Positions 27,459 to 34,865 of a stretch of 34,865 nucleotides of DNA are shown piece by piece. Position 1 is the stretch's first letter, and each line of letters starts with the position of its first letter. This DNA comes from Thermoplasmata archaeon (GTDB lineage Archaea > Thermoplasmatota > Thermoplasmata > Lutacidiplasmatales > UBA184), in assembly GCA_030037875.1 (NCBI GenBank), contig JASHPV010000093.1:1-34865 (forward strand), written 5' to 3'. Below the pieces are notes generated by a model, which saw only the letters and a program-made list of their open reading frames with translations, had not been told where the DNA came from and ran no database searches. The position numbers and the translations under genes were made by a program.

Positions 27459-27498
27459 GGGAGTTTGAACTGTTGCTTCGAAGCCCTCCGGTGATCGG
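27459..27498 (+). repeat. Repeat R5: most degenerate tRNA 3'-end/dyad copy
   Basis: GGGAGTTTGAAC-TGTTG-CTTCGAAGCCCTCCGGTGATCGG; same order of left arm, 5-nt spacer and CTCCGGTG tail. Confidence 0.58.
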
Positions 27499-27515
27499 CA
27501 AAATGGGGTCGCGGG

Positions 27516-28280
27516 TCATTCCCGCCACATGTTGTCGAGCACGATGACCGGATAAGAGCAAACTCGGGGCGCGGTGATGGCAAACAGGACCGCTTCCACG
27601 ACTTCGCGGTTCGTGAGCCGGCCATGCGCCGCTGGCTCCCGCACTTCGTTCCATTCCGGCGCCAAGGGGTCGGTGTCGTCAAAGTCGGGAGGGTAGATCG
27701 CGGACACGCGAATCCCGTGCTCTTTGAGCTCCATGCGCAGCTTGTCACTGAATCCGGACTGGGCGTGTTTCGCGGCGTGGAAGACCGCTGACGCCTCCCC
27801 CGAGCTTTGGCCGAGCAATGCCGCCGTAGAAACGACCGTGACGATGTCGGCCGCGGCCGATCGCCGCAGTGCCGGGAGAAGCTCCTTGGTCACCAGGACC
27901 GTTCCCGTAACGGCCGCCGCAAGGGTCTCGGCGATCGTAGCCTCCGTGAGGTCTTCGAGCCTCCCCGGGAGCCAAGGGGCGGCATTGTTGATCAGTACGT
28001 CGACGACCGGCGCGAGGGTCAACGTACGCCGGCACGCCTCTCGGATACTGTCGGCATCGGCGAGATCACATTGTGCGCTGGTGGGCTCCCGTCCCGTGCG
28101 CGTCTGGATGGCCGCGGCCACGAGAGCCAACCGAGATGAATCGCGGCCCCACAGAACGAGCTCAGCACCCAGATCCGCGGCAACAATGGCTAGCGCGCGC
28201 CCCAACCCGCGAGCGGCGCCGGTAATGACTATGCGTCGCCCCGAGAGAGCCTTGTCCCCCGGGCGGGGCGATCCAAACAT
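27516..28280 (-). CDS. Short-chain dehydrogenase/reductase
   Basis: RRIVITGAARGLGRALAIVAADLGAELVLWGRD (TGxxxGxG), INNAAPW, VVSTAALLGQSSGEASAVFHAAKHAQSGFSDKLRMEL (active-site region; Tyr not canonical). Confidence 0.88.
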   Translation of the reverse strand: MFGSPRPGDKALSGRRIVITGAARGLGRALAIVAADLGAELVLWGRDSSRLALVAAAIQTRTGREPTSAQCDLADADSIREACRRTLTLAPVVDVLINNAAPWLPGRLEDLTEATIAETLAAAVTGTVLVTKELLPALRRSAAADIVTVVSTAALLGQSSGEASAVFHAAKHAQSGFSDKLRMELKEHGIRVSAIYPPDFDDTDPLAPEWNEVREPAAHGRLTNREVVEAVLFAITAPRVCSYPVIVLDNMWRE

Positions 28281-28547
28281 TGCGGTCTGAAACGGGTTCT
28301 ATCATATCACGATAATCGCGACGTTCGGACGCGGGACCCAAGAGACCGGCGACTTTTCCCCCAGGGGCTTATCCTCCGGGCACGGTTTCCGAAACCTTCC
28401 CCCAGAAGAAACTACACGGGCATCCGGGCGAGGTTGCCACAGGGCGCGGGACGCCGTTCGGGAAGACGGATTTTTGGGCGTTTGGCGGTCCTTCCCCGAA
28501 GCAGCACGGTCCGGGCTCCTTTTAAGTTCCGGCAGGAGAACCGGGGC

Positions 28548-28709
28548 ATGTCCGCCTCTACGCCCTGGACGCCAGCGCCGCCACCGCCGACCTACGATCC
28601 AAACGCTCTGCTGCGACGGATCGACCAGACCACCACCCAGATCTTCCATTGGGTCAGGATTGGGGTCGTGGTGTTGATCGTACTCGTGCTGGTCAGCATT
28701 GTCTTCTGA
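28548..28709 (+). CDS. Small single-TM protein
   Basis: MSASTPWTPAPPPPTYDPNALLRRIDQTTTQIFHWVRIGVVVLIVLVLVSIVF; ctTTTTAAG-like TATA element upstream. Confidence 0.5.
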   Translation: MSASTPWTPAPPPPTYDPNALLRRIDQTTTQIFHWVRIGVVVLIVLVLVSIVF

Positions 28710-28817
28710 CCGAGAGCCGGGTCCAACCCCCCGAGCCAAACGGCAACGGCGGGAGGTTCAGGCCAGTCCCGCTATCGGGAGAAGGAAGCGAGGTACAGTT
28801 TCCGTCCGGATAGACCG

Positions 28818-29351
28818 TCAGTCAATGTCGAGTTCTGCCTCTCGCTTCAATAGGGCGTTGGACTCGTCGCGGGTCGCGTCCTCGATATCGACCTCCGCGC
28901 CGATCATCTTACGGTCCATTTGCTGAACGATTCCGAACATCCATTCAAAATTGTGCATGATCAACGGGTCCTTGAGTGCCGTTCGCGCGCGACCGATGAC
29001 GTCGATCGGATTGCGAAGAGCGTAGTAGTAGCCGTTGATCCAGGTCCCGAAGGCTTCCCAGACCAGATACCGGTCCAGCACGTGCTGGTGCGTGAGCGAG
29101 CCCACCAGCTCGAAGAAAGCCGCGACCTCGAGGTTGGTGATGTCGTCGTGTCGGCCCGCGAGGAGCCGTTCGGCCAGTTGCTTCCGGCGTCGTCGGAAGG
29201 CCGGGGAGTCGAACCGCTCTCGAAGGGTCAATACCGCGTTCGCGCTGTTCAGGCGCTGCGAGACTCGGACCTGCCACCACAATAGAACGACCGTGCCGAT
29301 AGCGACCGCCCACGCGGCGCCGGCCGTGACCGTGGTAATGTCGATCGCCAT
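28818..29351 (-). CDS. Membrane-anchored hypothetical protein (DUF4760-like)
   Basis: MAIDITTVTAGAAWAVAIGTVVLLWWQVRVSQRLNSANAVLTLRERFDSPAFRRRRKQLAERLL...VAAFFELVGSLTHQHVLDRYLVWEAFGTWINGYYYAL. Confidence 0.7.
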   Translation of the reverse strand: MAIDITTVTAGAAWAVAIGTVVLLWWQVRVSQRLNSANAVLTLRERFDSPAFRRRRKQLAERLLAGRHDDITNLEVAAFFELVGSLTHQHVLDRYLVWEAFGTWINGYYYALRNPIDVIGRARTALKDPLIMHNFEWMFGIVQQMDRKMIGAEVDIEDATRDESNALLKREAELDID

Positions 29352-29527
29352 GGACGCCCGGTAGATTCGGCTAGCACGTCCGAGTATAACTCGGAGGACG
29401 GTAGGTTGCGAGAGGACGGACGGCAAGCGCCGGGGAGCGGCTCCCCTTTCGACGCGGTCTCGAATCCCTCTCCCCGCGCGGGTTCCGTAGGGTTACGTAT
29501 TAATCCCGGGAGAAAGTCTCGGCGGCC

Positions 29528-29968
29528 GTGGCGAGGACGGTAGAGTTTCCAGAGGGCGAGCTCGCGAAACGACTCTCGAAGGTCTCGATTCTTGCGAGCC
29601 TGTCCGGCTCCCAGTTGAAGAAGCTCGCGAAGTGGGTGAAGGTCGTCGCGTACGGAGAAGGCGAAACGATCGTCAAACGAGGCGAGGAGGGGATCGGGCT
29701 GTACTTGATCCTCGACGGCTCGGCCGAGGTCCGGCGGGGCAATCGGAGCCTTGCGCGATTGGAGGAAGGGCAGTTCTTCGGCGAGATGTCGATCTTTGAT
29801 AGCCAACCTCGGTCCGCGGACGTAACGGCTCTCCACCCTTCGAAGCTCGCCGTCGTGTCGAAGTGGGAGTTCTGGGGCTTTGCGAAGGCGGAACCCGACG
29901 TCCTGCGCGGCATCCTCGCCGAGATGACCCGACGCCTACGGTTGACCGACCAAGCCCTGTCCGAGTGA
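29528..29968 (+). CDS. Stand-alone cyclic nucleotide-binding (cNMP) domain protein
   Basis: LSKVSILASLSGSQLKKLAKWVKVVAYGEGETIVKRGEEGIGLYLILDGSAEVRRGNRSLARLEEGQFFGEMSIFDSQPRSADVTALHPSKLAVVSKWEF: cNMP-binding fold; no HTH seen. Confidence 0.88.
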   Translation: MARTVEFPEGELAKRLSKVSILASLSGSQLKKLAKWVKVVAYGEGETIVKRGEEGIGLYLILDGSAEVRRGNRSLARLEEGQFFGEMSIFDSQPRSADVTALHPSKLAVVSKWEFWGFAKAEPDVLRGILAEMTRRLRLTDQALSE

Positions 29969-30149
29969 TCTCCTCCTCGAAACGGCATAAGCCCGGGAAC
30001 GAGCCTCTACATCGACTGAAGGTGGCTCGCTTCCGCACCGGGACTGGTCTATCGTCAATCTGTCCCGGATCGGGAAGTTCGCACGTTCACGGGAGGTGAA
30101 ATATCTCCTGCCCGTGCGCCGCGGATGCAAAACAGGGACGTAGCCGTTC

Positions 30150-30890
30150 ATGAAAATCACTTTCCTTGGCACGGGGGCAGGCAACTTCCTGGGGGGCCGC
30201 CGGCAAATGAGCAGCGCCTTCTTTGAGGGACTGCTGCTGGACTGCGGCGCCGGCGCGACAGGTCGGCTCCACGATACCTCGCTGTTTGACCAGGTGGAGG
30301 GAATCCTGATCTCCCATTTACACACCGACCACATCGCCGGACTGTTCGACTTTCTCCTGCACACCCTGCTCACAGGACGAAAACGTCCGTTGACGATTGT
30401 CACTCCGCCAGGGCTCTCGCCGATCCTCCGAGACATGAACCGCGTCCAGGCGATGGTCAAGGACCCGGCCGAGCTCTACGACTTTCGACTGGTCGAGAGT
30501 CTCCGGCCCGAAGCGATGATCGGTCGGTGGCGGGTACGGGGCATCCCGTTGGACCACACAGTGTACAATCTCGGTTATCTCGTCACTTCCGACGATGCCA
30601 CGCTCTTCTACACAGGGGACACGCGGCAGCCGTCGGCTCCGGAAGGGCTGCGCGCCGATTTCGTCGTCCACGAGGCTACCTACGCCGACCGGGACGCTCA
30701 CCGCGCCCAAGAGTACGGGCACTCCACGCCCTCCCAGGCCGCCCACGCCGCGACCGTCATGAAAGCTAGCCGACTGTTCCTCACGCACATCGGCAGCCGG
30801 GAGGGAATCGATGCCGAGATCTCGCGCGAAATGCGGGCTGGCTTCGCTGATTCTACTCTCGCGGAAGACCTTAGCCAACACGAACTATAG
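30150..30890 (+). CDS. RNase Z-like metallo-beta-lactamase fold hydrolase
   Basis: MKITFLGTGAGNFLGGRRQMSSAFFEGLLLDCGAG...GILISHLHTDHIAGLFDFLLHTLL (HxHxDH)...LFYTGDTRQP...FLTHIGSRE. Confidence 0.88.
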   Translation: MKITFLGTGAGNFLGGRRQMSSAFFEGLLLDCGAGATGRLHDTSLFDQVEGILISHLHTDHIAGLFDFLLHTLLTGRKRPLTIVTPPGLSPILRDMNRVQAMVKDPAELYDFRLVESLRPEAMIGRWRVRGIPLDHTVYNLGYLVTSDDATLFYTGDTRQPSAPEGLRADFVVHEATYADRDAHRAQEYGHSTPSQAAHAATVMKASRLFLTHIGSREGIDAEISREMRAGFADSTLAEDLSQHEL

Positions 30891-31130
30891 GATTCGGGTT
30901 GACTCGATGGCGGGACGAACCCACCTTGGTAGGTCCCACGCCTTCAGTCGGCTCCGCCCGCGCCGGATCCAACGGCGAATCCCCGGAATGGCTCGGGAGA
31001 CTGGTCAAAGGCTGAATCGGGACGCGTACTAGTGACGGCTGAAGGTTCGGTTGGCTCGGACCAGAGAAACTCGGCCCCTCGCTCGGGAGGGGTGGCTTGT
31101 TAAATACGGCGCCCCGCCCCTAGGATTGGC

Positions 31131-33485
31131 GTGGCCATTTCGGCGACGCAGACCCGACCCCGGATCGGGCGTCTGGATACTTGGGAGGCGCTCGTTAATC
31201 GACGAGAGCGGGCGCGCTCTGGTTCCGCGGGAATCACCCTTTTGGACGGACCGCTCGGAGTCGGTAAATCCACCTTTCTCCGGGCGTTGATCGACGATTC
31301 TCGGGCCACCGGGTTCCGGATCTTCCAGGCCCGGGCCGCCAGCGAGAATCCGTCCCCGTTCTCGCTGATTCGCGAAGCCCTCGCGACCGGGGGCTCCTCG
31401 GAGCGGGTTGGAGCGCTGCCGACCGAACCGTCCGCCGGGCCGATGCTGGCCTTCTTGCCGGCGTTCGGCATGCAGGGAGTCGACTCGTTGGCGGGGGACG
31501 CCATCCGCACCGCCGCGGACGGGACCCAGGCCGAGCTGGAATCCGACCGGCAGCGGCTGTCGGCTCAGCTCGCGGAGCCATTGATGACCGCGGCGAGCAA
31601 AGGGCCCGTGCTCCTCGCCCTGGACGACCTCCACCGGGCGGACGCGGCTTCCTTGGCATTCCTCCGGTACCTTCTCCCACGGATCGAGGGTCGCAGCATC
31701 TGGGTGATCGCCGCCGTGGACTCACCCGATTCGCACAACGTCCCCGATTCGTTGGATACCCTGGTTCGCGGTCAGTCGCTCGACCGAATCTCCCTTCCCC
31801 CCCTCTCAGAAGGGGAGGTGGAGGACTTCCTACACTGGCTCGACCCTCGGCGACGATTCCGCCCGCCCGAGGTGCGCCGTCTCTTCTCCGAAACCGGTGG
31901 TCTTCCGATGTTCATCGAACGACTGGTCCGCCATCCTCCCGCGCTCAACGAAGCCCTCCCGGAGGGCGTCTCGACTCCCCTCTCGGGAGGGCAACCTGCC
32001 CTGGGGGAGATCGACCCGGCCACGCGGCGACTGCTGAACCTGGCGGTCGTGGCGGGGAGCGAGTTCTCGTTCGACACGCTTGCGGCCGCGGCCGGCGGCG
32101 ATGAGGAACGAATCGTCGAGGGGCTCGAGCAGCTCGTGGGAATGGGGATCCTTCGCGAGCTGGAGTGGGACCGTTTCGCCTTCACCCAGGAGGAGCTTCG
32201 GCACCAGCTCTTCGCAGAGCTCGGGGCCCAGAACGTCCGGCATCTCCATCGGCGGATCGCGGCGGCGTTCGAGCGCAGCGCCTCTCGTGAGACCGAGACG
32301 GTCTACGCCCTGGCGCGCCATTCGTATCTCGGGGGTCTGGATGCCGCCGTTCAGTACAATCAGCAGGCCGCCCAGCTCGCGGTGGCGGCGTTCCAGCCGC
32401 TTGCGGCGATCGCGTACCTCGAACAGGCGCTCGAGGCGCTCCATCGAGCCGACCCGGACGATCTGGCCACCGAGACCCGGATCCGTCTCGAACTCGCCAT
32501 GCAACGAACACGCGCGGGGGAACTCCAGGCCGCGGAATCGCTGCTCAACGAATTCCGGGCCGACCGTCGCTTATGGACCGCGGCCACCCCCGTCGACCGC
32601 GCGTTTTTCGCCCTCTTGCGAGCCCGACTTTTGGCCGACCAAGGACGATGGGATGAGGCGGAACGTTCGTTCCGAGACCTACCGCCCAGCGGGCCTTTCG
32701 CGGGGTCGGTGCCGCTCCGTATCGCGACGCTCCGGCTCCGGGGTGAGATTCTCTTTTACCGAGGCAATTACCGGGAATCCTTGGCGACGCACGACGAAGC
32801 GTTGCGACTGGCCACGGAAGCGGGAGAGGTCCGCGAGGCAGCGGCGGAATCGATCCGACGGGCGACGGCGCTATCGATGCTGCCCGGGCGGGAGGACGAG
32901 GCGCTGGACGGCTTCCGAACCGCCACTGACAAGCTCATCGAGGTCGGCGACCGGGCGGAAGCGGCGTTCGGGCTTCTCTGTCTGGGAGTCCAGCTGAACT
33001 CTCAAGGCCATACTGACGAGGCTCGGGCGGCTCTCCAACGTGCGTTCGAGTTGGGGGAGGCTGCGCACGACCTTCGTCGTTTGGGTTGGACCTCCCTCGG
33101 ACTTGCCGATTTGGAATTGGACCAAGGTCATCTGCCCGACGCCGAGGCGCACAACCGAGTCGCGCTGTCGTTGTTTGATCAGATTGGGGATTCGCTCGGC
33201 CGGGCCCGCGCCTTTTTGACCGAGGGTCGGCTCGCGTTGGTCCGTGAAAACGTGGCGGCCGCGGAAACCGCCTTCACCAGCGCCCGTCAGATCTTCACCG
33301 ACCAGAATCTCAAGGCCGACGAACTCGAGGTGGACCTCCGGGAAGTAGAGGTCCGGCTCGCTCAGAACGATCGCTCGGCGGCTCTCCGCGGTCTAGAACG
33401 GCTACGCGACCGCGGGTTGGAACGACTACGGCCGGACCTCGTTGGGGACTGGCGTCGGCTGCGGGACCGCCTGGCGGCTCGGTAG
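31131..33485 (+). CDS. AAA-type ATPase with TPR repeats (MalT/LAL-like architecture without C-terminal HTH)
   Basis: ITLLDGPLGVGKSTFLRALIDDS (Walker A), GPVLLALDDLHRADAASLAFLRYLL, and a C-terminal series of TPR-like helical repeats. Confidence 0.82.
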   Translation: MAISATQTRPRIGRLDTWEALVNRRERARSGSAGITLLDGPLGVGKSTFLRALIDDSRATGFRIFQARAASENPSPFSLIREALATGGSSERVGALPTEPSAGPMLAFLPAFGMQGVDSLAGDAIRTAADGTQAELESDRQRLSAQLAEPLMTAASKGPVLLALDDLHRADAASLAFLRYLLPRIEGRSIWVIAAVDSPDSHNVPDSLDTLVRGQSLDRISLPPLSEGEVEDFLHWLDPRRRFRPPEVRRLFSETGGLPMFIERLVRHPPALNEALPEGVSTPLSGGQPALGEIDPATRRLLNLAVVAGSEFSFDTLAAAAGGDEERIVEGLEQLVGMGILRELEWDRFAFTQEELRHQLFAELGAQNVRHLHRRIAAAFERSASRETETVYALARHSYLGGLDAAVQYNQQAAQLAVAAFQPLAAIAYLEQALEALHRADPDDLATETRIRLELAMQRTRAGELQAAESLLNEFRADRRLWTAATPVDRAFFALLRARLLADQGRWDEAERSFRDLPPSGPFAGSVPLRIATLRLRGEILFYRGNYRESLATHDEALRLATEAGEVREAAAESIRRATALSMLPGREDEALDGFRTATDKLIEVGDRAEAAFGLLCLGVQLNSQGHTDEARAALQRAFELGEAAHDLRRLGWTSLGLADLELDQGHLPDAEAHNRVALSLFDQIGDSLGRARAFLTEGRLALVRENVAAAETAFTSARQIFTDQNLKADELEVDLREVEVRLAQNDRSAALRGLERLRDRGLERLRPDLVGDWRRLRDRLAAR

Positions 33486-34859
33486 TTCCATCGGCACCGG
33501 GTCGGTGCCGGTGCCTAGGAACGGGGCGACCGGCGGCGCACCTTTCACGGGCTCGGCCTCGTAGCGCATCGACCGAAGGTTTCGCAGGCCTAGAGCGACC
33601 AGACCCGTAGCGAACAACCCCGCCCCGGCCACCGCGTAGGCGACCAACACGCCGCTCCATTCGATCAGGAGGCCCCCCACGAAGATCCCGACGGGCGTCA
33701 TCGCGAGCCCCACCGTCTCATCGATGCTCAGGTACCGCCCCAGGAGACCGGAAGGAACGGTACGCTGCACGAACGAGAAAAACGCCGTGGTGATCAACCC
33801 GAAGAGGATGCCGAGCACCACGAGGGCTGGCCCGGCGACGGCGAACATCGGAACCAATACAAGAACTCCGAACAGAGCTCCGCTCCCCCACAGCACGCCG
33901 ATGAGGACCCGGCCAAAATGTCGCAGGATGCCGAACCGGCCCATGGTCAAGGACCCGACGAGGAAGCCGCCGCTGAATCCGGCGAGGAGGTAACCGAACG
34001 CGCTCGCCGCTTGTCCGAGCGCGTCGACGGTGTAGACGACGAGAAACGGCGTGGAGATCGCCAGAAAGAAACCGAGGCCGATCGAAACGAACGTGAGCTC
34101 GAGAAGGGCTCGGTTGGAACGTAGGTAGCGCAGTGCGATCCGGATATCTTCTGCCAACGATGAGGGGGTGGCTGAAGCGGGACCTGCGAAAGACCTCCCT
34201 GGTGGGGCCGAGATCCGGGTCATCAACACGCCCGAGAGAAGGAATACGCCAACCGCGACCGCGAACGCCGGGTAGGTCCCGATCGTCACCAACAGGTAGG
34301 CTGCGGTGGCCGCCGCGGCTGTGGAGGCAACGGCCGTCGACGCCTGAAGGATGCCGTTCGCATCGTCGAGCGTGTCCGGATGAACAAGGCTCGGCAGGAT
34401 CGCGTTGGAAGAGGGTCGGAAGACCGCGGTCACCGCTTCCAGAAGGAATACCAATGCGAGCACGAGGTCGAGGTTGAAGCCGATGGCCCAAACGCTCAAC
34501 GGGACGATGGCTAGAACGGCCGACTGCAGGAGACCGGTGAGGATGAGCAGTTTGCGGCGGTCGTACCGGTCCGCGATGGCACCGGCAGGCAGGCCGATCG
34601 CGATGACGGGAAGCGATGCCGCGATCCCGACATAGGCCACTGCGAGGGGAGAGCCGGTCGCCTCGAAAACTAGGAAGAGGAGAAGCACGTCGGCCATTCC
34701 GAGTCCGGCCCAACTCGTGACGTTCCCGGCCCAGTAGGGCCAGAAAGCTCGGTTTGCGACCAGCCTCCGGTGGAGCCACGCCGCCGCCTCTGCGTTCCCC
34801 CCTGGCCGAACGGACGACGCCAACGGTGTGTAACCGGGGCTCCCGGGTAATGATTCCAA
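33426..34859 (-). CDS. MFS transporter
   Basis: About 12 hydrophobic segments; GLPAGAIADRYDRRKLLILTGLLQ loop motif, IALRYLRSNRALLELTFVSIGLGFF. Start codon near the window edge is uncertain. Confidence 0.88.
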   Translation of the reverse strand: MESLPGSPGYTPLASSVRPGGNAEAAAWLHRRLVANRAFWPYWAGNVTSWAGLGMADVLLLFLVFEATGSPLAVAYVGIAASLPVIAIGLPAGAIADRYDRRKLLILTGLLQSAVLAIVPLSVWAIGFNLDLVLALVFLLEAVTAVFRPSSNAILPSLVHPDTLDDANGILQASTAVASTAAAATAAYLLVTIGTYPAFAVAVGVFLLSGVLMTRISAPPGRSFAGPASATPSSLAEDIRIALRYLRSNRALLELTFVSIGLGFFLAISTPFLVVYTVDALGQAASAFGYLLAGFSGGFLVGSLTMGRFGILRHFGRVLIGVLWGSGALFGVLVLVPMFAVAGPALVVLGILFGLITTAFFSFVQRTVPSGLLGRYLSIDETVGLAMTPVGIFVGGLLIEWSGVLVAYAVAGAGLFATGLVALGLRNLRSMRYEAEPVKGAPPVAPFLGTGTDPVPMELPSRQAVPQPTPVPNEVRP

Positions 34860-34865
34860 CGTCCT

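Noticed and set aside
21652-27498. Canonical integron attC sites
   Set aside because: The repeats resemble attC only in general layout. They lack matching RYYYAAC...GTTRRRY core sites (GTTCAAG does not fit GTTRRRY), cargo genes are in mixed orientation, and no intI is visible.
18480-28290. Conventional integrated virus or plasmid at tRNA-Thr
   Set aside because: No integrase, replication, capsid, packaging or partition genes could be recognised in the ORFs of the interval, and there are more than two att-like copies.
1-34865. CRISPR array or cas genes
   Set aside because: No regularly spaced identical 24-40 nt repeats and no Cas-like proteins were seen; the tRNA-end repeats are irregularly spaced and diverged.

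Overview
This is a high-GC archaeal chromosomal segment, probably a Thermoplasmatota-like lineage (inferred from archaeal LonB, TgtA, Kae1, NadM, geranylgeranyl-reductase-family and leaderless-promoter features). Both flanks look like ordinary chromosome. The left flank (1-18.5 kb) carries a truncated secreted protein, an alcohol dehydrogenase, cysS, a cystathionine gamma-/beta- transsulfuration pair, a BlaI-like regulator with an M56/M48-like protease, a geranylgeranyl reductase family protein, kae1, tgtA, a family 5-type UDG, a radical SAM protein, folD, lonB and nadM. The right flank (28.3-34.9 kb) carries small membrane proteins, a cyclic-nucleotide-binding-domain protein, an RNase Z-like hydrolase, an AAA/TPR ATPase and an MFS transporter. 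The main discovery candidate lies between them. Directly downstream of tRNA-Thr(CGT) (18480-18552) there is a ~9 kb array of short cargo units separated by at least five same-orientation, degenerate copies of the tRNA 3' end (near 21667, 22912, 25493, 26702 and 27476). Each copy is preceded by an imperfect inverted copy of the T-arm, giving a hairpin or dyad with a 5-nt spacer. Homology between R0 and R1 starts in the T-loop and runs at least 111 bp to the right without gaps (about 77% identity by hand count). R1 and R2 instead share the left arm. That pattern fits tandem site-specific integration (B-core-P' / P-core-P' / P-core). No recombinase is visible. Cargo includes a hydrolase-AAA ATPase fusion, a DHFR/RibD-like reductase, a YcaQ-like winged-helix protein, a methyltransferase, and SnoaL-like, DinB, VOC and SDR proteins. 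The working hypothesis is a tRNA-derived, integrase-less cassette array. All alignments were done by eye and hand; no database searches were run.
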